Below, in pieces: positions 15,793 through 23,509 of a stretch of 64,000 bases of DNA. The notes beneath the pieces are model-generated. The model worked only from the letters and a program-made list of their open reading frames with translations. It did no database searches and was not told the DNA's origin. Where the stretch lies: NCBI RefSeq assembly GCF_003324565.1, contig NZ_QOLA01000009.1, forward strand, positions 1-64,000. The letters run 5' to 3'. Origin of the DNA: Streptomyces sp. SDr-06. Its GTDB lineage: Bacteria; Actinomycetota; Actinomycetes; Streptomycetales; Streptomycetaceae. Both the position numbers and the translations under genes were made by a program. Within the stretch, counting starts at the first letter, position 1; the number at the start of each line of letters is the position of its first letter.

Positions 15793-16439
15793 TGGCTCGG
15801 CGATACGACTGCAACGACGCTACCGACCGCGCGACCGGTCTGCGCGAAGCCGCCTCCGCCGTACGCCGCGGCGAACTCGTCGTGCTGCCCACGGACACCG
15901 TGTACGGCATCGGCGCGGACGCGTTCAGCTCGCAGGCCGTCACCGATCTGCTCGACGCCAAGGGCCGCGGCCGCAACATGCCCACCCCCGTGCTCATCGG
16001 CTCGCCGAACACCCTGCACGGCCTGGTCACCGACTTCACCGAGCAGGCCTGGGAGCTCGTCGACGCGTTCTGGCCGGGCGCCCTCACCCTGGTCGCGCGC
16101 CACCAGCCGTCGCTCCAGTGGGACCTCGGCGACACCCGGGGCACCGTCGCGATCCGGATGCCGCTGCACCCGGTCGCCATCGAGCTGCTCACCGAGGTCG
16201 GCCCGATGGCCGTGTCCTCCGCCAACCTCACCGGCCACCCCTCGCCCGAGGACTGCGACGCCGCGCAGGGCATGCTGGGCGACTCCGTCTCGGTGTACCT
16301 GGACGGCGGCCCCACCCCGGGCATCGTTCCGTCGTCGATCGTCGACGTCACCGGAAAGGTCCCGGTGCTGCTGCGCGCGGGCGCCCTCGACGCGGACGAG
16401 CTGCGCAAGGTGGTACCCGACCTCGAGGTGGCCAATTGA
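15792..16439 (+). CDS. tsaC: L-threonylcarbamoyladenylate synthase (Sua5/YrdC/TsaC family)
   Basis: A 215-residue protein that makes threonylcarbamoyl-AMP from threonine, bicarbonate and ATP, the first step of the t6A modification at position 37 of ANN-reading tRNAs. The family motif VVLPTDTVYGIGADAF is at about 31-46, with KGRGRNMPTPVLIG, an AIRMP segment and SSANLTGHPS later. It is the short single-domain form without the Sua5 C-terminal domain. ATG 15792 follows GAGGAGG by 7 bases. It overlaps the next gene by 4 bases. Confidence 0.95.
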   Translation: MARRYDCNDATDRATGLREAASAVRRGELVVLPTDTVYGIGADAFSSQAVTDLLDAKGRGRNMPTPVLIGSPNTLHGLVTDFTEQAWELVDAFWPGALTLVARHQPSLQWDLGDTRGTVAIRMPLHPVAIELLTEVGPMAVSSANLTGHPSPEDCDAAQGMLGDSVSVYLDGGPTPGIVPSSIVDVTGKVPVLLRAGALDADELRKVVPDLEVAN

Positions 16440-17086
16440 CCGCCCCTGAGGGGCGTGGCATAGGCACGGTTCACCCCGCGGTGAACTCGTTCCGCATCCT
16501 CCACGTCAGCACCGGCAACGTCTGCCGCTCGCCGATCACCGAGCGGCTGACCCGCCATGCCCTGAGCGACCGGCTCGGGGACCCGTTCACGGGCGGCCTC
16601 ATCGTGGAGAGCGCGGGTACCTGGGGGCACGAGGGCGCCCCGATGGAGGCCAACGCCGCCGCCGTCCTGGCCGACTTCGGCGCGGACGCCACCGGCTTCA
16701 CCGGGCGCGAGCTGCTCGACGAGCACGTCATCACCGCCGACCTGGTGCTGACCGCCACCCGCGACCACCGCGCCCAGGTCATCTCGATGGGCCACTCGGC
16801 GGGTCTGCGCACCTTCACCCTGAAGGAGTTCACCCGCCTCGTACGGGCCATAGACCCCGCCACGCTGCCCGATCCGCTCCAGGAGGGCATGGTGGAGCGG
16901 GCGAGGGCCCTGGTACGGGCCGCGGCCGCGCTGCGCGGCTGGCTGCTCGCCCCGAGCGCCGAGGCCGACGAGGTCAACGACCCCTACGGCGCCCCGATCA
17001 CGTTCTTCCGCTCCATCGGCGACGAGATCAACCAGGCCCTGGACCCGGTCGTCACCGCCCTGACCGGTGTACCCACCCACCACTGA
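16436..17086 (+). CDS. Low-molecular-weight phosphatase-like protein lacking the catalytic cysteine
   Basis: About 216 residues with the LMW protein-tyrosine-phosphatase fold. The signature loop reads HVSTGNVCRSP where active enzymes have V-C-x-G-N-x-C-R-S-P. The nucleophilic first cysteine is therefore serine, while the second cysteine, the arginine and the later LPDP acid motif are kept. Classical cysteine-phosphatase activity is not expected, though phosphate binding could remain. The suggested start, TTG 16436, overlaps the tsaC stop (ATTGA) with a weak GAGGTGG upstream; GTG 16481 is an alternative. The C-terminal 60 residues extend beyond the usual domain. The position after tsaC is conserved in Streptomyces as I recall. 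Confidence 0.75.
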   Translation: MTAPEGRGIGTVHPAVNSFRILHVSTGNVCRSPITERLTRHALSDRLGDPFTGGLIVESAGTWGHEGAPMEANAAAVLADFGADATGFTGRELLDEHVITADLVLTATRDHRAQVISMGHSAGLRTFTLKEFTRLVRAIDPATLPDPLQEGMVERARALVRAAAALRGWLLAPSAEADEVNDPYGAPITFFRSIGDEINQALDPVVTALTGVPTHH

Positions 17087-17142
17087 AGCACCCCGCCGCT
17101 GCCCGGCCCCCGGCACGCCGGGCGCGCGGGGCGGCCGGGACC

Positions 17143-17148
17143 TACGCT
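17143..17148 (+). promoter_or_regulatory. Leaderless -10 element for glyA
   Basis: TACGCT, six bases, then ATG 17155. No Shine-Dalgarno sequence lies in between, so the mRNA should begin at the ATG. Confidence 0.65.
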
Positions 17149-17154
17149 GGGTGC

Positions 17155-18393
17155 ATGTCCGTCACCTCCGCAGTTGGCACCGAACTCGCGGGGCTCGACG
17201 CCGTCAGGCGGCAGGACCCCGAAATGGCCGGCGTGCTGCTCGGCGAGGCCGAGCGCCAGGCCTCCTCGCTGCAGTTGATCGCCGCCGAGAACTTCACCTC
17301 GCCCGCCGTGCGCGCGGCCCTGGGCTCCCAGCTGGGCAACAAGTACGCCGAGGGATACCCGGGCGCCCGCCACCACGGTGGCTGCGAGGTCGTCGACGTG
17401 GCCGAGCGCATCGCCGTCGACCGCGCCAAGGCCCTCTTCGGGGCCGCCCACGCCAACGTACAGACGCATTCGGGTACTTCGGCGATCCTGGCGGCCTACG
17501 CGGCGCTCCTGAAGCCGGGAGACACCGTTCTGGCGATGGGGCTCCCGTTCGGCGGACACCTCACGCACGGCTCGCCCGCCAACTTCTCGGGGCGGTGGTT
17601 CGACTTCGTCGGGTACGGCGTCGAGCCGGGCACCGGGCTCATCGACTACGGCGAGGTCTGGGACCTGGCGGTGGAGCACCGGCCCAAGGCGATCGTGTGC
17701 GGATCGATCGCCTATCCGCGCCATCCGGACTACCGGGCCTTCCGCGAGATCGCCGACGACGTGGGCGCCTACCTCATCGCGGACGCCGCCCACCCCATGG
17801 GCCTGATCGCCGGGGGAGCGGCGCCGAGCCCGGTGCCGTACGCCGACGTCGTGTGCGCCACCACCCACAAGGTGCTGCGCGGGCCGCGCGGCGGGCTGAT
17901 CCTGTGCGGCGGCGAGCTGGCCGCCCGCATCGACCGCGCGGTCTTCCCCTTCACGCAGGGCGGCGCCCAGATGCACACGATCGCCGCCAAGGCCGTCGCC
18001 TTCGGCGAGGCGTCCACTCCGGGCTTCACGGCGTACGCCCATCAGGTGGTCGCCAACGCGCGCATCCTCGCCGAGGGGCTGCTGGCCGAGGGGTTCGGGG
18101 TGGTCACCGGAGGCACCGACACCCATCTGGTGCTCGCCGACCCGGCGCCGTTCGGCGTCGACGGCCGTACCGCGCGCGGACGGCTGGCGGGCGCCGGGCT
18201 CGTCCTGGACAGCTGCGCCCTGCCGCACGTGGACGCCCGCGGCATCCGGCTCGGCACCGCCGCCGTCACCACCCAGGGGATGGGAGAGGCGGAAATGGCC
18301 AGAATCGCGGTGCTGTTCGCGATGGCGATGCGAGAGGATCCCAAGGCGCGTGCGGGGGTACGGGAACTGGCGGAAAGGTTTCCCCCTCCGTAA
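17155..18393 (+). CDS. glyA: Serine hydroxymethyltransferase
   Basis: A 412-residue PLP enzyme interconverting serine and glycine with tetrahydrofolate, feeding one-carbon units. Family motifs: LQLIAAENFTSPAVRAALGS near the N-terminus, NKYAEGYPGARHHGG, VQTHSGTSAI, and the PLP lysine K239 in ATTHKVLRGPRGG. The start is set by the leaderless -10 element. Streptomyces often has a second glyA elsewhere. A short hairpin 56 bases after the stop may end the transcript. Confidence 0.94.
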   Translation: MSVTSAVGTELAGLDAVRRQDPEMAGVLLGEAERQASSLQLIAAENFTSPAVRAALGSQLGNKYAEGYPGARHHGGCEVVDVAERIAVDRAKALFGAAHANVQTHSGTSAILAAYAALLKPGDTVLAMGLPFGGHLTHGSPANFSGRWFDFVGYGVEPGTGLIDYGEVWDLAVEHRPKAIVCGSIAYPRHPDYRAFREIADDVGAYLIADAAHPMGLIAGGAAPSPVPYADVVCATTHKVLRGPRGGLILCGGELAARIDRAVFPFTQGGAQMHTIAAKAVAFGEASTPGFTAYAHQVVANARILAEGLLAEGFGVVTGGTDTHLVLADPAPFGVDGRTARGRLAGAGLVLDSCALPHVDARGIRLGTAAVTTQGMGEAEMARIAVLFAMAMREDPKARAGVRELAERFPPP

Positions 18394-18448
18394 GAGGGTC
18401 CTGATCCGGTGGTCCGGGGCCTTCTCACAGGGTTCGCATACCGGAAGA

Positions 18449-18469
18449 AAGCGGGGCTTATCCCCGCTT
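18449..18469 (+). terminator. Short perfect hairpin after glyA
   Basis: AAGCGGGG (18449-18456) and CCCCGCTT (18462-18469) with a 5-base loop. It lies between glyA and the probable promoter of the next gene (TAGGGT at 18531-18536). Confidence 0.55.
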
Positions 18470-18575
18470 CACGGAGGTGTCTGCAACCATCTGCCGGATC
18501 CGGATGTCCTCAACCACATGCGCGCGAAGCTAGGGTGTGGGGCTGAGATGGCCAGCGATACCTCTGGGGCAGCCC

Positions 18576-19907
18576 GTGCGTGAATACCTGCTGACGCTCT
18601 GCGTCACGGCCGCGGTGACCTATCTGCTCACCGGGCCGGTGCGGAAGTTCGCCATCGCCGTCGGTGCGATGCCGGAGATCCGCGCGCGTGACGTGCACCG
18701 GGAACCGACGCCGAGGCTCGGTGGCATCGCCATGTTCGGCGGCCTGTGCGCGGGCCTGCTCGTCGCCGACCACCTCGACGGCCTCAACGCCGTCTTCAGC
18801 CAGTCCAACGAACCGCGCGCCCTGCTCTCCGGCGCCGCGCTGATCTGGCTTATCGGCGTCCTGGACGACAAGTTCGAGATCGACGCGCTGGTCAAGCTCG
18901 GCGGCCAGATGATCGCCGCGGGCGTGATGGTCATGCAGGGTCTGACGATCCTGTGGCTGCCCATCCCCGGCATCGGCTCGGTCTCGCTGACCTCCTGGCA
19001 GGGCACCCTGCTCACGGTCGCGCTCGTCGTGATCACCATCAACGCGGTGAACTTCGTGGACGGCCTCGACGGCCTGGCCGCCGGCATGGTGTGCATCGCC
19101 TCGGCGGCGTTCTTCATGTACGCCTACCGGCTCTGGTACGGCTACGGGATCGAGGCGGCGGCCCCCGCCACCCTGTTCGCCGCCATCCTCATGGGCATGT
19201 GCGTGGGCTTCCTGCCGCACAACATGCACCCGGCCCGGATCTTCATGGGCGACTCGGGCTCGATGCTGATCGGCCTGGTGCTCGCGGCCGGCGCCATCTC
19301 CATCACGGGCCAGGTGGACCCCGACGCGATGAAGCTCAACTTCGGCGGCACCCGCGATGCCACCCACGCGATGCTGCCGGTCTTCATCCCGCTGCTCATG
19401 CCGCTGTCGATCATCGCGATCCCGATGGCCGACCTGGTGCTCGCCATCGTCCGCAGGACCTGGAACGGGCAGTCGCCGTTCGCCGCGGACCGGGGCCACC
19501 TGCACCACCGGCTCCTGGAGATCGGGCACTCGCACAGCCGGGCGGTGCTGATCATGTACTTCTGGTCGGCGCTCATCGCCTTCGGCGCGGTCGCCTACTC
19601 GGTGCACTCGGCGTCGATGTGGATCGTGCTGATGATCGTCGCGCTCAGCGCGGTCGGGCTCGTCCTGCTGCTGCTGCCGCGGTTCGCGCCGCGCACCCCG
19701 CAGTGGGCCGAGCGGTTCGTGCCGCCGCGCTACCGGCACGCACGGGGCGAGCCGGAGGCCGTGCACTCGCTCGCGCCGGCCGAGGAGGACGGGGTGCGCG
19801 GCGAGCGCACTCCTGTGGCCGCCGGGGTCTCCGGCGTCAACGGGGCGACCGCGATCGGCCCCCGTTCGCGTTTCCCCGACCGGCGGAAGACCGGTGCGTC
19901 ACGCTGA
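18576..19907 (+). CDS. WecA/MraY-family undecaprenyl-phosphate sugar-1-phosphate transferase
   Basis: A 443-residue polytopic membrane enzyme starting a lipid-linked glycan by moving a sugar-1-phosphate (probably GlcNAc-1-P) from UDP-sugar to undecaprenyl phosphate. About eleven hydrophobic helices are visible. Polyprenyl-phosphate transferase motifs are intact: GVLDDKFEID, NAVNFVDGLDGLAAG, MGDSGSMLIG and the histidine-rich GHLHHRLLEIGHS loop. The 60-residue C-terminal tail is hydrophilic. GTG 18576 is chosen because family homology begins at REYLL; a GTG at 18537 in the same frame overlaps the putative -10. It lies just ahead of the atp operon and may supply LCP substrates (inference). Confidence 0.9.
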   Translation: MREYLLTLCVTAAVTYLLTGPVRKFAIAVGAMPEIRARDVHREPTPRLGGIAMFGGLCAGLLVADHLDGLNAVFSQSNEPRALLSGAALIWLIGVLDDKFEIDALVKLGGQMIAAGVMVMQGLTILWLPIPGIGSVSLTSWQGTLLTVALVVITINAVNFVDGLDGLAAGMVCIASAAFFMYAYRLWYGYGIEAAAPATLFAAILMGMCVGFLPHNMHPARIFMGDSGSMLIGLVLAAGAISITGQVDPDAMKLNFGGTRDATHAMLPVFIPLLMPLSIIAIPMADLVLAIVRRTWNGQSPFAADRGHLHHRLLEIGHSHSRAVLIMYFWSALIAFGAVAYSVHSASMWIVLMIVALSAVGLVLLLLPRFAPRTPQWAERFVPPRYRHARGEPEAVHSLAPAEEDGVRGERTPVAAGVSGVNGATAIGPRSRFPDRRKTGASR

Positions 19908-20171
19908 CGAATTGCCGCGCCGACGCCCAATACCAGACATCTCGCCGCCCGTTGCGCACAAACGCGCAGGACCACTCTCAAGTGTGATGGGCAGCACACT
20001 TCCATGGTAAAGACCTCATCAAATAGTTTGTGATACGGTTCACGAGACCCGGCGCCAGAGCCGAAGGACCGTAGTGCGACGGTCCGTTGGCCCGAGGGAC
20101 CAACTCGGCCCGGGCTTACGCTCGTCCATGACGACACCACTTTGCCCCCACCAGCAAGCGGAGCTGCCGCC
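19908..20171 (+). promoter_or_regulatory. Intergenic and upstream region of the atp operon
   Basis: 264 bases with no gene. A relatively AT-rich tract runs from about 20000 to 20045. A perfect 7-bp hairpin, GGACCGT (20066-20072) with ACGGTCC (20079-20085), is followed by a second imperfect hairpin up to about 20115. TACGCT (20117-20122) lies five bases before an ATG (20128) that is in another frame than atpI. The operon promoter is probably in this region, but I cannot place it firmly. Confidence 0.45.
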
Positions 20172-20609
20172 ATGCCGTCCAACGACGCACGCACTCTTCT
20201 CCAGACCGCCCTACCCACCGCTGCCGCGGGCGCTGTTGCCGCCGTGGTCAGCGGTGTGGTCGCGGGCGGCAAGGGAGCGGTGGGCGCCATCGTCGCGACG
20301 CTGGTCGTGGTCCTCTTCATGGGCATCGGACTCGTCGTCCTGGAACGCACTGCCAAATCGCTTCCGCATCTGTTCCAGGCCATGGGGCTGATGCTGTACA
20401 CGGCGCAGTTGCTCCTGCTGTTCATCTTCGTCGCGGTCTTCAAGAACACGACGCTGTTCAACCCCAAGTGCTTCGCCGCGACCCTCGTCGCGCTGACCCT
20501 CGTGTGGATCGGCGCGCAGGCGCGTGCGCACATGAAGGCGAAGATCCTTTACGTCGAACCGGATACCGCTGAGGGCAACAAGCCCGAAAAGACGGGGCCG
20601 TCGTCGTGA
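20172..20609 (+). CDS. atpI: ATP synthase accessory protein AtpI
   Basis: A 145-residue membrane protein with four hydrophobic helices (about 12-33, 40-58, 70-95 and 100-118) and a charged C-terminal tail. AtpI is thought to help assemble the c-ring and is the usual first gene of atp operons. ATG 20172 is preceded by CGGAG at 8 bases; an in-frame TTG at 20142 has no such site. Sequence similarity within the family is low, and the call rests mainly on topology and position. Confidence 0.85.
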   Translation: MPSNDARTLLQTALPTAAAGAVAAVVSGVVAGGKGAVGAIVATLVVVLFMGIGLVVLERTAKSLPHLFQAMGLMLYTAQLLLLFIFVAVFKNTTLFNPKCFAATLVALTLVWIGAQARAHMKAKILYVEPDTAEGNKPEKTGPSS

Positions 20610-20834
20610 ACGGTAGGGCCGGAATAAACGCGAGTTCAGGACCCTGCTATCGTCCGGTGCCAACTGCGGCACTGCGGGCGCGGGCATCTGAGCTGACGCC
20701 TGCTCGATCGCGAGGCTTGATGCCCGACCGCCGCCCCATCATCCGTAACACCAGTCCAGTGCCGAACCGCGGCTGCGCGCCGCGCCGACACAACGAGGTT
20801 GCCGTACCTATGCGCCACGCTGAAGGAGCCCGCG

Positions 20835-21659
20835 GTGAGTGCTGACCCGACGCAGGTGCTCGCCTTCGATCCGAGCTGCCACATCTTCCAGTCGAACGGC
20901 TGTGGCTTCGAGGGTCCCGGCCTGCACTCGTTCCTCTTCGAGCCGCTCTGGGGCGACACCAACGGCCTGTACTTCAACAAGCCGATGCTGCTGGCCCTGC
21001 TGGGCTCGGTCGTCATCGTCGGCTTCTTCTGGGCCGCCTTCCGCAAGCCGAAGGTAGTCCCCGGCAAGTTCCAGATGGTCGCCGAGGCCGGCTACGACTT
21101 CGTGCGCCGCGGCATCGTCTACGAGACGATCGGCAAGAAGGAGGGCGAGAAGTGGGTTCCCCTCATGGTCTCGCTGTTCTTCTTCGTCTGGATGATGAAC
21201 CTCTGGTCCATCATCCCCGTCGCCCAGTTCCCGGTGACGTCGATCATCGCGTACCCCGCGGTCCTCGCAGGGATCGTCTACGTCGTCTGGATGAGCCTCA
21301 CCTTCAAGCGGCACGGCTTCGTCGGTGGCTTCAAGAACCTCACCGGCTATGACAAGTCGCTCGGCGCGGTTCTGCCGATGGTCATGGTCATCGAGTTCTT
21401 CTCGAACGTGCTGGTCCGCCCCTTCACGCACGCGGTGCGACTCTTCGCGAACATGTTCGCCGGTCACACCCTGCTGCTCCTGTTCACGATCGCCAGCTGG
21501 TACATGCTCAACGGCATCGGCATCGCGTACTCCGGCGTCTCGTTCGTGATGGTCATCGTGATGACCGGCTTCGAACTCTTCATCCAGGCCGTGCAGGCAT
21601 ACGTGTTCGTGCTCCTGGCGTGCAGCTTCATCCAGGGCGCCGTCGCCGAGCACCACTGA
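20835..21659 (+). CDS. atpB: F0F1 ATP synthase subunit a
   Basis: A 274-residue integral subunit forming the proton half-channels next to the c-ring. The essential arginine lies in FSNVLVRPFTHAVRLFANM, and the helices before and after match subunit a. GTG 20835 follows AAGGAG (20823-20828) by 6 bases. A 225-base gap separates it from atpI, with no gene in it and possibly a second promoter near 20640. Confidence 0.96.
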   Translation: MSADPTQVLAFDPSCHIFQSNGCGFEGPGLHSFLFEPLWGDTNGLYFNKPMLLALLGSVVIVGFFWAAFRKPKVVPGKFQMVAEAGYDFVRRGIVYETIGKKEGEKWVPLMVSLFFFVWMMNLWSIIPVAQFPVTSIIAYPAVLAGIVYVVWMSLTFKRHGFVGGFKNLTGYDKSLGAVLPMVMVIEFFSNVLVRPFTHAVRLFANMFAGHTLLLLFTIASWYMLNGIGIAYSGVSFVMVIVMTGFELFIQAVQAYVFVLLACSFIQGAVAEHH

Positions 21660-21736
21660 CCGCCCCGCACCCTCCATACCCCCAGTCGTCCGGTGGCCAA
21701 CCCCCACCGGTCCGTGAAAGAGAAGGAAGAACTGGC

Positions 21737-21970
21737 ATGTCCCAGATCCTCGCTGCCTCCGATGGCGTCACCGGCTCGCTCAGCTCCATCGGTTACGGCC
21801 TCGCCGCGATCGGCCCCGGCGTCGGCGTCGGCATCATCTTCGGTAACGGCACGCAGGCTCTCGCCCGTCAGCCCGAAGCGGCCGGCCTGATCCGCGCCAA
21901 CCAGATCCTCGGTTTCGCGTTCTGTGAGGCGCTGGCCCTGATCGGCCTCGTCATGCCGTTCGTCTACTAA
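21737..21970 (+). CDS. atpE: F0F1 ATP synthase subunit c
   Basis: A 77-residue hairpin of two transmembrane helices that forms the rotor ring. The glycine repeat GPGVGVGIIFG lies in helix 1, the polar loop is ARQPE, and the proton-carrying carboxylate is E64 in GFAFCEALALIG. Glutamate indicates proton rather than sodium coupling only together with other residues; no obvious sodium signature is present. ATG 21737 follows GAAGGAAG. Confidence 0.97.
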   Translation: MSQILAASDGVTGSLSSIGYGLAAIGPGVGVGIIFGNGTQALARQPEAAGLIRANQILGFAFCEALALIGLVMPFVY

Positions 21971-22009
21971 GACGAACCACGACAAGACCGACCGACGAAA
22001 GGCACTGAT

Positions 22010-22558
22010 GTGAACCTCACCATGGTTCAGCTGGCGGCCGAGGGCAAGGAAAACCCCCTCGTTCCGCCGTGGCCTGAGCTCGTCATCGGCCTCATCGCCT
22101 TCGTCATCGTCTTCGGCTTCCTCGCCAAGAAGCTCCTCCCGAACATCAACAAGGTTCTGGACGAGCGTCGCGAGGCCATCGAAGGCGGGATGGAGAAGGC
22201 CGAGGCCGCTCAGACCGAGGCCCAGAGCGTCCTTGAGCAGTACAAGGCGCAGCTCGCCGAGGCCCGCCACGAGGCTGCCCGCCTGCGCCAGGAGGCGACC
22301 GAGCAGGGCACCGCGCTCATCCAGGAGATGAGGGCGGAAGGCCAGCGGCAGCGTGAGGAGATCATCGCTGCCGGCCACGCCCAGATCGAGGCCGACCGCA
22401 AGGCCGCCGCGCACTCGCTCCGTCAGGACGTGGGCAAGCTGGCGACCGACCTGGCCGGCAAGCTGGTCGGCGAGTCCCTCGAGGACCACGCCCGCCAGAG
22501 CCGCACCATCGACCGTTTCCTCGGCGAGCTCGAGGAGAAGGCCGAGGCCGTCCGATGA
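22010..22558 (+). CDS. atpF: F0F1 ATP synthase subunit b
   Basis: A 182-residue peripheral-stalk subunit with one transmembrane helix (about 24-44) followed by a long charged coiled coil. GTG 22010 overlaps an ATG at 22008 that is followed at once by TGA (ATGTGA). The ATG cannot encode the protein, but it overlaps the start. GAAAGG precedes both. The 3' end overlaps atpH by 4 bases (ATGA), implying coupled translation. Confidence 0.95.
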   Translation: MNLTMVQLAAEGKENPLVPPWPELVIGLIAFVIVFGFLAKKLLPNINKVLDERREAIEGGMEKAEAAQTEAQSVLEQYKAQLAEARHEAARLRQEATEQGTALIQEMRAEGQRQREEIIAAGHAQIEADRKAAAHSLRQDVGKLATDLAGKLVGESLEDHARQSRTIDRFLGELEEKAEAVR

Positions 22559-23370
22559 ACGGCGCGAGCCGCGAGGCACTGGCCGCCGCACGTGAGCGTC
22601 TCGACGCGCTGATGGACAACACGTCCGTCGACGCGGCGAAGCTCGGCGACGAGCTGGCCGCCGTCACCACGCTGCTCGACCGCGAGGTCTCGCTGCGTCG
22701 GGTCCTGACCGACCCGGCGCAGGCCGGCGAGGCCAGGGCCGAGCTGGCCGCGCGTCTGTTCGGCGGCCAGGTGGGCGGCGAGACCGCCGACCTGGTGGGC
22801 GGCATGGTCCGCTCCCGCTGGTCGCAGTCGCGTGACCTGGTGGACTCGCTCGAGGAACTGGCGAGCACCGCCGACCTCACCGCCGCGCAGCAGTCGGGCG
22901 CGCTGGACGACGTCGAGGACGAGCTGTTCCGGTTCGGCCGCATCGTCACCTCCAGCACCGAGCTGCGCGCCGCGCTCACCAGCCGCACCGCCACGGTCGC
23001 GGCCAAGGTCGAGCTGCTGCGCAGCCTGCTCGGCGGCAGGGCGAACCCGGTCACCGAGCGTCTGGTCGGCCGTCTTGTGACCCGGCCGCGTGGACGTAGC
23101 CTGGAAGCGGGACTCGAGTCCCTCTCCAAGCTGGCCGCGCACCGCCGGGACCGGATGGTCGCCGTCGTCACCTCGGCGGTCCCGCTGACCGACCTCCAGA
23201 AGTCGCGCCTCGGTGCGGCCCTGGCGAAGATCTACGGCCGTCAGATGCACCTGAACCTCGACGTGGACCCCGAGGTCCTCGGCGGGATCTCGGTGCGCGT
23301 CGGCGACGAGGTCATCGAAGGCACCATCGCGGACCGTCTCGAAGAGGCGAACCGGCGGCTGGCGCGCTGA
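22555..23370 (+). CDS. atpH: F0F1 ATP synthase subunit delta
   Basis: A 271-residue protein, longer than the roughly 180-residue E. coli delta, as in other actinobacteria. The conserved C-terminal delta/OSCP region is visible at about 190-260 with LTDLQKSRLGAALAKIYGR and VRVGDEVIEGTI. It links the peripheral stalk to the top of F1. It overlaps atpF by ATGA. A 139-base gap with a palindromic repeat follows before atpA. Confidence 0.95.
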   Translation: MNGASREALAAARERLDALMDNTSVDAAKLGDELAAVTTLLDREVSLRRVLTDPAQAGEARAELAARLFGGQVGGETADLVGGMVRSRWSQSRDLVDSLEELASTADLTAAQQSGALDDVEDELFRFGRIVTSSTELRAALTSRTATVAAKVELLRSLLGGRANPVTERLVGRLVTRPRGRSLEAGLESLSKLAAHRRDRMVAVVTSAVPLTDLQKSRLGAALAKIYGRQMHLNLDVDPEVLGGISVRVGDEVIEGTIADRLEEANRRLAR

Positions 23371-23445
23371 CCGAGCGGTCGGCACACCAACTGAATTAGC
23401 AACACCAGCGGCCCGGTTGGGCCGTGCAGAAATTGCAGAAGATTC

Positions 23446-23470
23446 CTGGGGGTCGGCCCCCAGACCCCCT
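23446..23470 (+). repeat. Palindromic G-run/C-run repeat between atpH and atpA
   Basis: CTGGGGG (23446-23452), TCGG, CCCCCAG (23457-23463), then ACCCCCT. It is the same family as the copy at the 5' end of prmC. It lies 20 bases before the atpA ribosome binding site and would form a strong hairpin in the operon mRNA, possibly affecting atpA expression or mRNA processing. Confidence 0.75.
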
Positions 23471-23509
23471 TAGAAACTTCGGGCCCAACAAGGAGAGCAG
23501 GGAACCCAG

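Noticed and set aside
20074..20391. 105-codon plus frame overlapping atpI
   Set aside because: Overlaps atpI in another frame; no conserved features, though its internal ATG at 20128 is noted as possibly used.
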